From contig CAWIRE010000013.1 of the NCBI GenBank assembly GCA_963838385.1, positions 33,728-97,727 on the forward strand: 64,000 nt of DNA. Direction: 5' to 3'. This stretch comes from DAHUYF01 sp963838385 (GTDB lineage Bacteria > Pseudomonadota > Alphaproteobacteria > ATCC43930 > CGMCC-115725). The position numbers and the translations under genes are program-made. Shown piece after piece: positions 44,285 to 53,969 of this stretch. Positions within the stretch are counted from its first letter, which is position 1. Each line of letters begins with the position of its first letter. The notes under the pieces were generated by a model. The model was not told the DNA's origin and made no database searches. It was given only the letters and a program-made list of their open reading frames with translations.

Positions 44285-45235
44285 ATGGACTATTTGGCCG
44301 CGATCCGCGCCTTCGTCCGCTCTGTCGATCTCGGCAGCTTTTCCCGGGCCGCCCGCGAAGAGGGCGTGAAGGTGTCGACCGTCTCCCGCTATGTCAGCGC
44401 GCTCGAGGCCGATCTCGGAGCCGCTCTGCTCAATCGCTCGACCCGGCGCCTGCACCTGACCGAAGCCGGCGCGACGTTCTATGAGCGCGCCGCCCAGATC
44501 CTGTCGGATGTCGAGGAGGCGCGCAGCGCGACGATCTCCCTGAACGCCCGGCCGCAAGGCCTGTTGCGGATCAACATTCCCGGCGCCTTCGGTCGGCGGC
44601 ACGTCATCCCGCATCTCAGGGATTTTCTCGCCGCCTATCCCGACATCCGCATCGACGCGACGCTGACGGATGCGACCGTCGACCTCATCGAGACCGGCGC
44701 GGATGTCGCGGTCCGCATCGGCGCGCTCGCGGATTCGACGCTGGTGGCGCGTCGGCTCGCCCCCCATCGGCGGGCGCTGGTGGCGAGCGCGGACTATCTG
44801 GCGAGCCGCCCGCCGCTCGACACGCCCGAGCAGCTCGCCCGTCACGATTGCCTGCTCTTCGCCCTCCAGCCGGCGAGCGCGTGGTATTTTCGGCCCGGCA
44901 ACACCGCCGCCGCGGCACCGCTCGAGATCAAGGTGGCCGGGCGCTTGCGCGCCAATGATTCCGAAGCCCTGCTCGACGCCGCGCTGGCCGGTCTCGGTAT
45001 CGCACTGCTGCCGACCTGGCTCATCGGCGAGGATCTTCGCGCCGGGCGTCTCGTGACGCCGCTGCCGGAATGGGAATGGCTCATCGCCCCCGGACCGGAG
45101 CGGGCGATATGGGGCGTCTATCCGCCGAAGAAGGTGCTGTCGCCGAAGGTCAAGGCATTCCTGGACTTCCTGTCGCAGCGCTTCGGCGCGCCCGCCTATT
45201 GGGACCGCCAGGGGGAGCTGCCGCAGCGGCGCTGA
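44285..45235 (+). CDS. LysR-family transcriptional regulator, divergent from lrgAB
   Basis: A 316-residue LTTR. The N-terminal winged helix-turn-helix is AIRAFVRSVDLGSFSRAARE followed by VSTVSRYVSALEADLGAALL; the effector-binding domain begins near residue 90 (GLLRINIPGAFGRRHVIPHL). It is most like the CrgA/AaeR-type subgroup. It is divergent from lrgAB across 175 bases with two matching candidate operators, paralleling CidR control of cidAB in Gram-positives (an analogy, not shown homology). Confidence 0.9.
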   Translation: MDYLAAIRAFVRSVDLGSFSRAAREEGVKVSTVSRYVSALEADLGAALLNRSTRRLHLTEAGATFYERAAQILSDVEEARSATISLNARPQGLLRINIPGAFGRRHVIPHLRDFLAAYPDIRIDATLTDATVDLIETGADVAVRIGALADSTLVARRLAPHRRALVASADYLASRPPLDTPEQLARHDCLLFALQPASAWYFRPGNTAAAAPLEIKVAGRLRANDSEALLDAALAGLGIALLPTWLIGEDLRAGRLVTPLPEWEWLIAPGPERAIWGVYPPKKVLSPKVKAFLDFLSQRFGAPAYWDRQGELPQRR

Positions 45236-45273
45236 GCCGCTGCCGCCCCGCTCGGACGTACTGCCGGCCGCCG

Positions 45274-45750
45274 CTACATGTCGCTGCGGCTGAAGCGTCG
45301 CCAGTCCCGGAGCATCCGGTTGAACGCGTCGCAGGGCACGCCGATCGCCGAGCAGATCCGGGACGCCTCGAGCCTGATCGATCCGGCGGCGAAGACGCAG
45401 CTGTCGTACTGATCCACCGTCGCCGCTTCGGTCGCGTCGTCATGGACGATTGATTGCTTCCAGACGTGGGAACCGGCGGCGAGCGCCAGCTTGAAGAAGG
45501 CGGAACAATAGACGCCGAGCTGAAACGGCATCGAGGCGCGATCGTCGTCCATCGCGCGGCCCACGGCGGCGTCGATGCAGCTCGAATAGTCCTCCGTGCT
45601 CCAGGCTTCCGACTCGCACTGCGCCGCGGCGGCGGATCCCCGCGCGATCTCATCATGGATCGGCGCCGGCTCCGGCGCGCCGGCATTGCCCGCCACCGGC
45701 ACGCCCAAGCAGACGACCAAGAACATGCCCGCCACGATCAGCGCCCGCAC
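45274..45750 (-). CDS. Secreted six-cysteine hypothetical protein
   Basis: A 158-residue exported protein of unknown function. The signal peptide VRALIVAGMFLVVCLGVPVA ends near AGNAGA. The mature part has six cysteines, suggesting disulfides in the periplasm, and an acidic central part. The GTG at 45750 puts the signal at the very N-terminus; a longer frame starts at the GTG at 45783. It stands alone between the LysR gene and the cbb operon. Confidence 0.62.
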   Translation of the reverse strand: MRALIVAGMFLVVCLGVPVAGNAGAPEPAPIHDEIARGSAAAAQCESEAWSTEDYSSCIDAAVGRAMDDDRASMPFQLGVYCSAFFKLALAAGSHVWKQSIVHDDATEAATVDQYDSCVFAAGSIRLEASRICSAIGVPCDAFNRMLRDWRRFSRSDM

Positions 45751-45894
45751 TGCTTCTGCTTCCTTGCCCACACGCCGTGCCACTCGGTCGCAAGCCGCCG
45801 CCAGCGCCAGACTATAGCCTTGCGATCAACTTTCCGAATACCCACGAGCAGGGCCGCCGGGTCGGCCGGTCAGGGCGAGTCGTTTGGGTGGGGA

Positions 45895-45921
45895 GGCGCG
45901 CTCGGCAAAGCCGAGGGCGCC
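45895..45921 (-). terminator. Putative terminator hairpin after cbbA
   Basis: GGCGCG-CTCGGC, AAA, GCCGAG-GGCGCC: 12-base arms with one mismatch, starting three bases after the cbbA stop on the minus strand. The stem is very GC-rich but no T run follows, so it may end the Calvin operon transcript or stabilise its 3' end. Confidence 0.5.
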
Positions 45922-45923
45922 GG

Positions 45924-46988
45924 TCAGGGCAACGCCGGTTGCGCGCGGTCGACCGCGTAGCGCTCGGCCAGCGCCTCGAGGGCGATCGGCCTGATTCTGG
46001 CTGCCTGGCCGGCGCAGCCGAACGCCTCGAAGCGCGTCCGGCAGATGTCGCCCGCCGCCTTCGTCGCCGCCGCGAGGAACCTGCGCGGATCGAACTCGTC
46101 CGGCTTCCTGGTCATCAGCCGGCGCATGGCGCCGGTCATGGCCAGACGGATGTCCGTGTCGATGTTCACCTTGCGCACGCCGTGTCTGATGCCCTCGCGG
46201 ATCTCCTCGAGCGGAACGCCGTAGGTCTCCTTGATCACCCCGCCGTGCTCGCGGATGACCGCGAGCCATTCCTGCGGGACCGAGGAGGAGCCGTGCATGA
46301 CGAGATGCGTATCCGGGAGGCGCGCATGGATCTCCTTGATACGATCGATCGCCAGGATCTCTCCGGTGGGCTTCCGGGAGAATTTGTAGGCCCCGTGGCT
46401 CGTGCCGATGGCGATGGCGAGCGCGTCCACCCCCGTTTCGCGCACGAACTCCACCGCCTGTGCCGGATCCGTGAGGAGGTCCCGATGCGACAGCTTGCCT
46501 TCGGCACCCGAGCCGTCCTCCGCGCCGGCTTCTCCGGTCTCGAGCGAGCCCAGCACGCCGAGCTCGCCTTCGACCGAGACGCCGACGGCATGCGCCATCT
46601 GCACGACGGCGCGCGTCACGCGGACATTGTACTCGTAGCCCGCCGGCGTCTTCATGTCCTCGCGCAGCGAGCCGTCCATCATCACGCTGGTGAACCCTGA
46701 GCGGATCGAGCGTTGGCACACCGCCGGGCTCGCGCCATGGTCCTGATGCATCACGACCGGGAGGTGCGGCCAGGTCTCCACCGCTGCCGAGACGAGGTGG
46801 CGCAGGAAGGCTTCGCCGGCATAGCTCCGCGCACCGGCCGAGGCCTGCAGGATCACCGGGCTGTCGCACTCATCGGCCGCCTGCATGATCGCCTGGATCT
46901 GCTCCATGTTGTTGACGTTGAAGGCCGGCACGCCGTAGCCGTGCTCGGCGGCATGATCGAGCAGCTGTCTCAGCGATACGAGCGGCAT
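45924..46988 (-). CDS. cbbA: Class II fructose/sedoheptulose-bisphosphate aldolase
   Basis: Zn-dependent aldolase of the Calvin cycle, 354 residues. MPLVSLRQLLDHAAEHGYGV is the family start; VVMHQDHGAS near residue 80 carries catalytic Asp and a Zn His, and GTSHGAYKFSRK and MHGSSSVPQEW hold further metal His and phosphate-binding residues; VNIDTDIRLA closes the site. Start at 46988 with GAGGAGGAGG upstream. It is the last gene of cbbLSXFPTA. It makes FBP and SBP from triose phosphates. Confidence 0.94.
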   Translation of the reverse strand: MPLVSLRQLLDHAAEHGYGVPAFNVNNMEQIQAIMQAADECDSPVILQASAGARSYAGEAFLRHLVSAAVETWPHLPVVMHQDHGASPAVCQRSIRSGFTSVMMDGSLREDMKTPAGYEYNVRVTRAVVQMAHAVGVSVEGELGVLGSLETGEAGAEDGSGAEGKLSHRDLLTDPAQAVEFVRETGVDALAIAIGTSHGAYKFSRKPTGEILAIDRIKEIHARLPDTHLVMHGSSSVPQEWLAVIREHGGVIKETYGVPLEEIREGIRHGVRKVNIDTDIRLAMTGAMRRLMTRKPDEFDPRRFLAAATKAAGDICRTRFEAFGCAGQAARIRPIALEALAERYAVDRAQPALP

Positions 46989-46998
46989 TTCCTCCTCC

Positions 46999-49050
46999 TC
47001 ACCGGCCTGCCCGCTCGAAGCGGCGGTCGTAGAGCGCGCGGCGGGCGCAGCGCGCGGCAACTTCGGCAAGGCGCTCGGGCGTGAAGCCGAAATGGGTGAA
47101 GAGCGCCTCGGCCGGCGCCGACTCGCCGAAGCGGTCGAGACCGACCACGGCACCCTCGAGACCCACATATTTGCGCCAGAGATCGCTGCTGCCGGCCTCG
47201 ACCGCGACGCGCGGCACGCCGTCCAGGAGCACGCTCCGCCGATAGCTCGCGTCCTGCCGGTCGAAGACGCTGGTCGAGGGCATCGAGACGACGCGGGCGG
47301 CGATGCGGCGGGCGGCGAGAAGCTCCTGCGCGGCGAGCGCGAGAGCCACTTCCGAGCCGGTGGCGATCAGCACCACATCGGCCGCGCCGCTCGGCGCCTC
47401 GGCGAGCACATAGCCGCCCCGCCGCGCCAGCGCCGCGCGCTCGGCGCCACCCGGCTGCGCCGCCAGCGTCTGGCGCGACAGCAGCAGGCAGGTCGGCCCG
47501 TGTCGCTCGACCGCTGCGCGCCAGGCGGTGGCGGTTTCCAGGAGGTCGCAGGGGCGCCACACGTCGAGACCCGGGATCAGCCGCAGCGATGCCGCATGCT
47601 CGACCGGCTGATGCGTCGGCCCATCCTCTCCGAGCCCGATCGAATCATGGGTGAACACGAAGATCGTGCGCAGCTTCATCAGCGCGGCGAGGCGGAGCCC
47701 GTTGCGCGCATAGTCCGAAAACACGAGGAAGGTGCCGCCGAACGGGATCAGCCCGCCATGGAGCGCCAGTCCGTTCATGATCCCGGCCATCGCGAACTCG
47801 CGCACGCCGTAATGGAGATAGCTGCCGCCGCGCCCGCGCGTCACCGGGCGGCTCGTCTTCCAGGCGGTGAGGTTCGAGCCGGTGAGATCGGCCGAGCCGC
47901 CCAGCAGCTCCGGCAGCGTCGCGGCAAAGACCTCGATCACGCGCTGCGACGCTTTGCGCGTGGCCAGCGCCGCCGGCTCCAGCGCGCCGATCCACGCTTC
48001 GGCCCAGGCGGCGAACCCGCCGGGGAGCTCGCCCGCCACCCGCCGACGGAACTCCGCCGCCAGCTCCGGATAGGCCTCGGCATAGGCGGCGAAGCGCTTC
48101 TCCCAAGCCTGCTGCGCGCGCGCCCCGGCGGGCCGCGCGTCCCAGAGCACGCGCAGCTCGGCCGGGACGTGGAAGGGGGGGCCGTCCCAGCCGAGCCCGG
48201 CGCGCGTCGCCGCCGCCTCGGCAGGCCCGAGCGGCGCGCCGTGGACCTCATGCGTACCGGCGAGGTGCGGCGCGCCCCAGCCGATCACTGTCTTGCAGCA
48301 GATCAGCGTCGGCCGCCCGCAGGGCTCCAGCGCCTCGGCGATGGCAGCGTCGACCGCTGCGCCGTCATGGCCATCGACGTCGCGGATGACGCGCCAGCCA
48401 TAGGCCTCGAAGCGCTTCGGCGTGTCGTCGGAGAACCACGCCTCGACCCGGCCATCGATCGAGATGCCGTTGTCATCGTAAAAGGCGACGAGCTTCTCCA
48501 GGCCGAGCGTGCCCCCCAGAGAGCAGGCCTCGTGGGAAATCCCTTCCATCAGGCATCCGTCGCCCAGGAAAACGAAGGTGCGGTGGTCGACGATGGTGTT
48601 GCCGGGACGATTGAACTCCTCCGCCAGCAGTCGCTCCGCGAGCGCCATGCCGACGGCATTGGCAAGGCCCTGGCCGAGCGGCCCCGTCGTGGTTTCCACG
48701 CCCGGCGTGAGGCCGCGCTCGGGATGACCGGGCGTCGTCGAGCCGAGCTGGCGAAAGCGCCGCAGCGCCTCGATGGGCAAATCGTAGCCGGTGAGATGCA
48801 GCAGCGCGTAGAGCAGCATCGAGCCATGGCCGTTCGACAGCACGAAGCGGTCGCGGTCGGGCCAGGCGGGGTCGGCGGGGTTGTGCTTGAGATAGCCGTT
48901 CCACAGCACCTCCGCGACATCCGCCATCCCCAGCGGCATGCCGGGATGCCCCGATTTGGCCTCTTCGACGGCGTCGACCGCCAACACGCGTAGCGCATTT
49001 GCCAGGCGCCGGCGCTCGTCGGACGGGTTGGGTCTCGGCATTGCTTTCAT
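46999..49050 (-). CDS. cbbT: Transketolase
   Basis: Thiamine-diphosphate enzyme moving two-carbon units among sugar phosphates in RuBP regeneration, 683 residues. KSGHPGMPLGMADVAEVLW is near residue 28, the TPP motif is FLGDGCLMEGISHEA near 155, and the pyrimidine domain has TFLVFSDYARNGLRLAALM and GEDGPTHQPVEHAASL. The ATG at 49050 has GGGAGGAGGGA upstream and is preferred to one at 49068. It is in the Calvin operon; it is the only transketolase in this window. Confidence 0.95.
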   Translation of the reverse strand: MKAMPRPNPSDERRRLANALRVLAVDAVEEAKSGHPGMPLGMADVAEVLWNGYLKHNPADPAWPDRDRFVLSNGHGSMLLYALLHLTGYDLPIEALRRFRQLGSTTPGHPERGLTPGVETTTGPLGQGLANAVGMALAERLLAEEFNRPGNTIVDHRTFVFLGDGCLMEGISHEACSLGGTLGLEKLVAFYDDNGISIDGRVEAWFSDDTPKRFEAYGWRVIRDVDGHDGAAVDAAIAEALEPCGRPTLICCKTVIGWGAPHLAGTHEVHGAPLGPAEAAATRAGLGWDGPPFHVPAELRVLWDARPAGARAQQAWEKRFAAYAEAYPELAAEFRRRVAGELPGGFAAWAEAWIGALEPAALATRKASQRVIEVFAATLPELLGGSADLTGSNLTAWKTSRPVTRGRGGSYLHYGVREFAMAGIMNGLALHGGLIPFGGTFLVFSDYARNGLRLAALMKLRTIFVFTHDSIGLGEDGPTHQPVEHAASLRLIPGLDVWRPCDLLETATAWRAAVERHGPTCLLLSRQTLAAQPGGAERAALARRGGYVLAEAPSGAADVVLIATGSEVALALAAQELLAARRIAARVVSMPSTSVFDRQDASYRRSVLLDGVPRVAVEAGSSDLWRKYVGLEGAVVGLDRFGESAPAEALFTHFGFTPERLAEVAARCARRALYDRRFERAGR

Positions 49051-49073
49051 GGTCCCTCCTCCCTCCATGGGCG

Positions 49074-49949
49074 TCAGAGCGCGCGCTTCTTGCGGTCGAT
49101 CAGATGCCAGATCATCGGCGTGAAGATGAGCTGCATGGCGAGCGGCATCTTGCCGCCGGGACAGACGATGGTGTTGGGCCGCGACATGAAGCTGTCGTGC
49201 AGCATCGAAAGGAGATAAGGGAAATCGATGCCGCGCGGATTGCGGAAGCGGATGACAAGCATGCTCTCATCCGCGCTCGGCACGTCGCGCGCGATGAACG
49301 GGTTGGAGGTATCGACCGTCGGCACGCGCTGGAAGTTCACATGCGTGCGCGAGAATTGCGGAACGATGTAGTTTACGTAATCCGGCATGCGGCGCAGGAT
49401 GGTGTCGACGATCGCCTCCTGCGAATAGCCGCGCACCTGCTTGTCGCGATGCAGCTTCTGGATCCATTCGAGATTGATGATCGGCACGACGCCGATCAGC
49501 AGATCGGCGTGCTGGGCGACGTTGACCGTATCGGTGACCACGGCGCCGTGCAGGCCTTCGTAGAACAGCACGTCGGTACCGGGAGGAATATCCTGCCACG
49601 GGGTGAAGGTGCCCGGACGCTGGCCGTAAGGCGCCGCTTCCTGCTCGTTGTGCAGGTATTTGCGCACCCTGCCGGTCCCCTTTTCCCCATAGCCCCGGAA
49701 CAGCTCTTCGATCTCCTCGAAGAGGTTGGCCTCCGGACCGAAATGGCTGAAATGCTTCTCGCGTCGGTGCTGGATCTCGGCCAGCTGGGCGTGCATTTCG
49801 GCGCGGTCGTAGCGATGGAATGCATCGCCTTCGACGACGACCGCGGTGACCTGCTCGCGCCGGAAGATCTGCTGGAAGGTGTGGGTCACGGTCGTCGTTC
49901 CCGCGCCCGACGAGCCGGTGATGGCGATAACGGGATGTGCTGCGGACAT
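49074..49949 (-). CDS. cbbP: Phosphoribulokinase
   Basis: Makes ribulose-1,5-bisphosphate from Ru5P and ATP, 291 residues, the bacterial class I size. The P-loop is ITGSSGAGTTTVTHTF near residue 10; EGDAFHRYDR holds the catalytic Asp; FYEGLHGAVV near 130 is the conserved kinase motif. Class I enzymes are commonly allosterically stimulated by NADH. It is three bases after cbbF and the defining Calvin-cycle gene together with RuBisCO. Confidence 0.96.
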   Translation of the reverse strand: MSAAHPVIAITGSSGAGTTTVTHTFQQIFRREQVTAVVVEGDAFHRYDRAEMHAQLAEIQHRREKHFSHFGPEANLFEEIEELFRGYGEKGTGRVRKYLHNEQEAAPYGQRPGTFTPWQDIPPGTDVLFYEGLHGAVVTDTVNVAQHADLLIGVVPIINLEWIQKLHRDKQVRGYSQEAIVDTILRRMPDYVNYIVPQFSRTHVNFQRVPTVDTSNPFIARDVPSADESMLVIRFRNPRGIDFPYLLSMLHDSFMSRPNTIVCPGGKMPLAMQLIFTPMIWHLIDRKKRAL

Positions 49950-49952
49950 CGG

Positions 49953-51047
49953 TCACCCCGGCGCGAAGACGGCGTCGCCGCGGAGCACCGTCCGCGTGTT
50001 GAAGAGCGGCGTGCGGAACACCAGCTCCTCCCCCCGATCGAAGCTCTGGTGATACCGCACGAGCCGCTGGACCTCGTCGCGCGAGCCGAGGATGACCGGC
50101 ACCCGCTGATGGATCGCGTCCGGCGCGATGTCCAGGATGCGCTCGCGCCCGGTGCTCGCCGCGCCGCCCGCCTGCTCGATGATCATCGCCATTGGGTTCG
50201 CCTCGTAAAGCAGGCGCAGCCGGCCGGGCCTCGTCGGCTCCCGGCTGTCGCGGGGATACATGAAAAGGCCGCCGCGGATCAGGATGCGATGGACCTCGGC
50301 CACCATCGAGGCGATCCAGCGCATGTTGAAGTCGACGCCGCGCGGGCCGGCCTTGCCCTCGATGCATTCCTCGACATAGCGCCGCACCGGCGCCTCCCAG
50401 AAACGCTCGTTCGAGGCATTGATCGCGAATTCCTGCGTCGCCTCGGGGATGAGCATGTCGGGATGGGTCAGCACGAAGGCGCCGATTTCGCGATCGAGGG
50501 TGAAGCCTTGCACCCCCGCGCCCAGAGTGAGGATCAGCATCGTGGTCGGTCCATAAACGGCAAAGCCGGCGGCGACCTGTTCCCGTCCCGGCCGCAGGAA
50601 GTGCTCGGGCCCTGGCTCGCTCACGCCCGGCGGCGCGCACAGCACCGAGAAAATGGTGCCCACCGTCATGTTGACGTCGATGTTCGACGAGCCATCAAGG
50701 GGATCGAACACCAGGAGATGGCGCCCGCGCGGATGTTCCGCCGGGATACGGTAGACCTCCGCCATCTCCTCGGAGACCATGCCGCAGAGCTGGCCGCCCC
50801 ATTCGCAAGTCTTGACCAGGATGTCGTTGGCGACCACGTCGATCGGCTTTTGCTGCTCACCCTGCACGTTGATACCCGTCGCGGCGGCAGGGAGCGCCGC
50901 AAGCCCGCCGCGCGACACCGCCGCCGCGACGAATTTGCAGGCTCGCTGCACATGGTTGAGCAGCGCCACGAGATCGTCGTCGGCACCGCCGTTGCGGCGG
51001 CGGTCCTCGGCGATGAATTGGCTGAATGTGGTACGCCTTTGCGGCAT
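49953..51047 (-). CDS. cbbF: Fructose-1,6-bisphosphatase class I
   Basis: Hydrolyses FBP, and possibly SBP, in the Calvin cycle; 364 residues. The metal-binding signature LLVFDPLDGSSNIDVN is near residue 120, VSEEMAEVY near 92, and the substrate loops are NMRWIASMVAEVHRIL and GGLFMYPRD. It sits between cbbX and cbbP, fitting a cbbLSXFP order. No second phosphatase was seen in the window. Confidence 0.95.
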   Translation of the reverse strand: MPQRRTTFSQFIAEDRRRNGGADDDLVALLNHVQRACKFVAAAVSRGGLAALPAAATGINVQGEQQKPIDVVANDILVKTCEWGGQLCGMVSEEMAEVYRIPAEHPRGRHLLVFDPLDGSSNIDVNMTVGTIFSVLCAPPGVSEPGPEHFLRPGREQVAAGFAVYGPTTMLILTLGAGVQGFTLDREIGAFVLTHPDMLIPEATQEFAINASNERFWEAPVRRYVEECIEGKAGPRGVDFNMRWIASMVAEVHRILIRGGLFMYPRDSREPTRPGRLRLLYEANPMAMIIEQAGGAASTGRERILDIAPDAIHQRVPVILGSRDEVQRLVRYHQSFDRGEELVFRTPLFNTRTVLRGDAVFAPG

Positions 51048-51073
51048 TGTTTCCTCCCCGATACCCGTCTCTT

Positions 51074-51964
51074 CTATGTGGCGAAGACGCGGCTCGCTCT
51101 GACATCGGCGGCGGTTATGGTCTCCAGCGCGGCGCGATCGATCGGGCCGCCGCTCTCGGCGAGCAGCCGGCTGGCCTGCCGGAGCCGCGCCCGGTCGAGC
51201 GCATTGCGGATCGAGCGCGCATTGGCAAAGCGCGGCTGCCGCATGCGCCGCTCGATGTAGTCGCGCATCGCCGCCGCGGCGTCCGGATCAAACCGGTAAT
51301 GCATTCCCTCCACCATGAGCTCGGCGATGCGGAAGAGCTCCTCGGCGGCATAATCAGGGAAATCGACATGGTGCGCGATGCGCGAGGCCATGCCGGGGTT
51401 GCTGCGGAAGAAAGTGTCCATGCGATCCTTGTATCCCGCGAGAATCACCACCAGGTCGTCGCGGTTGTCCTCCATCATCTGCAGCAGGATCTCGATCGCC
51501 TCCTGGCCGTAATCGCGCTCGTTCTCGGGCCGGTAGAGATAATAGGCCTCGTCGATGAAAAGCACGCCGCCCATCGCCCGCTTCAGCACGTCCTTGGTCT
51601 TGGGCGCGGTATGACCGATATACTGCCCGACGAGATCGTCGCGGGTGACGCTGACCACATGGTTGCGGCGGACATAGCCGAGCCCGTGCAGAATCTCGGC
51701 CATGCGCCGCGCGACCGTGGTCTTGCCGGTGCCCGGATTGCCGGTGAAGCACATATGCAGCGACGGCGGCTCGGCGGCGAGGCCGAGGCTGCGGCGCGCC
51801 CGGTCGACCAGCAGCAGCGCCGCGATGCCGCGGATGCGGGTCTTGACCGGCGCCAGGCCTACCAGCTCGCGGTCGAGCCGGTCGAGAATGCCGCCGATAT
51901 CGGTCTCGGCGTAGAGCGCGTGGAGATCGATCCGGTCGTTCTCGATCGCCGCGAGCGCGGTCAT
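51074..51964 (-). CDS. cbbX: RuBisCO activase CbbX (AAA+)
   Basis: A 296-residue AAA+ protein that remodels red-type RuBisCO to remove inhibitory sugar phosphates. Walker A is FTGNPGTGKTTVARRM near residue 67, the pore-loop region includes VGQYIGHTAPKTKDVLKRA, and Walker B is GVLFIDEAYYLYRPENERD. The sensor region is ILAGYKDRMDTFFRSNPG. Its ATG overlaps the cbbS stop as ATGA, so it is coupled to the enzyme it services. Confidence 0.95.
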   Translation of the reverse strand: MTALAAIENDRIDLHALYAETDIGGILDRLDRELVGLAPVKTRIRGIAALLLVDRARRSLGLAAEPPSLHMCFTGNPGTGKTTVARRMAEILHGLGYVRRNHVVSVTRDDLVGQYIGHTAPKTKDVLKRAMGGVLFIDEAYYLYRPENERDYGQEAIEILLQMMEDNRDDLVVILAGYKDRMDTFFRSNPGMASRIAHHVDFPDYAAEELFRIAELMVEGMHYRFDPDAAAAMRDYIERRMRQPRFANARSIRNALDRARLRQASRLLAESGGPIDRAALETITAADVRASRVFAT

Positions 51965-52395
51965 GAGCCGCCCCGCGCGGCGTAGCGCGAGGCCGGCGGC
52001 TTGGCCGTGGAATAGCTTCGCAGGGCATAGCCGACGCGGCGGCCGGCGCCTTCGCTGCGCAGCAGCTCGAAGCCGGGCTCGTCCTTGGGACGATTGACGA
52101 TGAACGACATACGTATCGTCTCGAAACCCTTTTTCGCATCGAAGGCGAGCAGCTTGATGTATTTCTCTGCGTGCGCGTCGCGGCAGGCCTTCAGCTCCAT
52201 CATGATGCCGGCGGGGTCCCTGAGATCGAACATCGGGGTGCCCCACATCGACCAATAGGTATTGCGCGGATGGGGATCGTCGGAGAACTCGATGGCGACC
52301 GCCCAGCCTTGCGCGAGCGCGTATTCGATCTGCAGCGTGATCTCCCCGTCGCTGAGATCGGGAAGAAACGAGAACTGGCCTTGGGTGAGACGCAT
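51961..52395 (-). CDS. cbbS: RuBisCO small subunit, red type
   Basis: A 144-residue small subunit of form IC/D RuBisCO. It opens MRLTQGQFSFLPDLSDGEIT and contains YALAQGWAVAIEFSDDPHPR and NTYWSMWGTPMFDLRD, the family core. The C-terminal extension (GYALRSYSTAKPP and on) is the red-type hairpin that fills the central channel in place of the green-type loop. It lies 18 bases after cbbL and overlaps cbbX. Confidence 0.95.
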   Translation of the reverse strand: MRLTQGQFSFLPDLSDGEITLQIEYALAQGWAVAIEFSDDPHPRNTYWSMWGTPMFDLRDPAGIMMELKACRDAHAEKYIKLLAFDAKKGFETIRMSFIVNRPKDEPGFELLRSEGAGRRVGYALRSYSTAKPPASRYAARGGS

Positions 52396-52413
52396 CTTCT
52401 TGCCTCTTGCGGG

Positions 52414-53880
52414 TCAGACGGCGAGGGTCGGCGTCGGCACGTAGTCGACCGAATCGGTCGAGGCATAGTCGAAGGTGACGTCGCGCCAGGTGTCGAGCGC
52501 TGCGCGCAGCGGCTGGCACCACCGCGCCGCCTGCGCCAGTATCTCGGGCCCCTCGTGCCAGATGTCGCGGCCTTCGTTCCGCGCCTTCACCATCGTCTCG
52601 AGCGCGACGCGGTTGGCGGTGGCGCCGGCCGCGATGCCCATGGGATGGCCGATGGTGCCGCCGCCGAATTGCAGCACAACGTCCTCGCCGAGATAGGACA
52701 GCAGCTGATGCATCTGGCCCGCATGAATGCCGCCCGAGGCCACAGGCATCAGCTTCTTCAGGCTCGCCCAGGGCTGATCGAAGAAAATGCCGTGCTCGAG
52801 ATTGCGCGGCACATGGATCTCCCGGCAGATGTCGTAATAGCCGCGCACCACGTTCGGATCGCCTTCGAGCTTGCCGATCACCGTGCCGGCATGGAGATGG
52901 TCGACCCCGGCCATGCGCATCCATTTGGCGATGACGCGGAACGAGATGCCATGGTTCTTCTGCCGCGTGTAGGTCGAGTGCCCGGCGCGATGCAGATGCA
53001 GGATCATGTCGTTCCGCCGCGCCCATTTCGCCATCGATTGGATCGCGGTGTAGCCGATGACGAGATCGATCATGACGACGACGCTGCCCAGCTCGCGGGC
53101 GAATTCGGCGCGCTCGTACATGTCCTCCATGGTGGCGGCGGTGACGTTGAGATAGGTGCCTTTCATCTCGCCGGTCTCGGCCATCGCCTTCTCGACCGCC
53201 TCCATGCAATAGAGATACCGGTCGCGCCAATGCATGAACGGTTGCGAGTTGATGTTCTCGTCGTCCTTGGTGAAGTCGAGTCCGCCCCGGAGCGCCTCGT
53301 AGACGACGCGGCCGTAATTGCGCCCGGAAAGGCCGAGCTTGGGCTTCATCGTCGCGCCGAGCAGCGGGCGGCCGTAGACGTTCATGCGCTCGCGCTCGGC
53401 CACGATGCCGGTGGCGGGGCCCTGGAACGTCTTGAGGTAATGCGGCGGGATGCGCATGTCCTCGAGCCGCAGCGCCTTGAGCGGCTTGAAGCCGAAGACG
53501 TTGCCGATGATCGAGGCGGTGAGGTTGGCGATCGAGCCTTCCTCGAATAGGTCGAGGTCGTAGGCGATATAGGCGAACCACTGACCCGGCGTGCCGGGAA
53601 CCGGCTCGAGCCGATAGGCGCGCGCGCGATAGTACTCGCAATCGGTCAGGCGGTCGGTCCAGACCACGGTCCAGGTCGCGGTCGAGGACTCGCCGGCGAC
53701 GGCCGCCGCCGCCTCCTCCGGCTCCACGCCGTCCTGCGGCGAGATGCGGAAGACGGCGAGGACATCGGTGTCCTTGGGCTCGTAGTCGGGCTCCCAGTAG
53801 CCCATCTGCCGGTACTTCAGGACGCCGGGTCGGTAGCGTTGCTTGAGGTCCGCGATCGCTGAGCCTGCCCTGTCTTTCAT
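52414..53880 (-). CDS. cbbL: RuBisCO large subunit, form I red type (IC/D)
   Basis: Carboxylates RuBP; 488 residues, the red-type length. Catalytic and activation residues are intact: KPKLGLSGRNYGR (Lys175 region), GGLDFTKDDENINSQPF (carbamylated Lys201 and metal-binding Asp-Glu), HLHRAGHSTYTRQKNHGISF (His294 region), TVIGKLEGD (Lys334 loop 6) and GGGTIGHPMG. The ATG at 53880 is preferred over one at 53904. It is the first gene of cbbLSXFPTA and divergent from cbbR. Confidence 0.97.
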   Translation of the reverse strand: MKDRAGSAIADLKQRYRPGVLKYRQMGYWEPDYEPKDTDVLAVFRISPQDGVEPEEAAAAVAGESSTATWTVVWTDRLTDCEYYRARAYRLEPVPGTPGQWFAYIAYDLDLFEEGSIANLTASIIGNVFGFKPLKALRLEDMRIPPHYLKTFQGPATGIVAERERMNVYGRPLLGATMKPKLGLSGRNYGRVVYEALRGGLDFTKDDENINSQPFMHWRDRYLYCMEAVEKAMAETGEMKGTYLNVTAATMEDMYERAEFARELGSVVVMIDLVIGYTAIQSMAKWARRNDMILHLHRAGHSTYTRQKNHGISFRVIAKWMRMAGVDHLHAGTVIGKLEGDPNVVRGYYDICREIHVPRNLEHGIFFDQPWASLKKLMPVASGGIHAGQMHQLLSYLGEDVVLQFGGGTIGHPMGIAAGATANRVALETMVKARNEGRDIWHEGPEILAQAARWCQPLRAALDTWRDVTFDYASTDSVDYVPTPTLAV

Positions 53881-53969
53881 GCGCCGTCCCGCCGGTGAGA
53901 ACAATGGAACTGCTGATGACGGTAGTCGTGCCGGCTGACAAAGAAAAACAAAATGTACTAGGCTCTACC

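Noticed and set aside
49053..51260. Long plus-strand frame opposite the cbbF-cbbP genes
   Set aside because: Shadow of phosphoribulokinase and fructose-bisphosphatase; no independent support.
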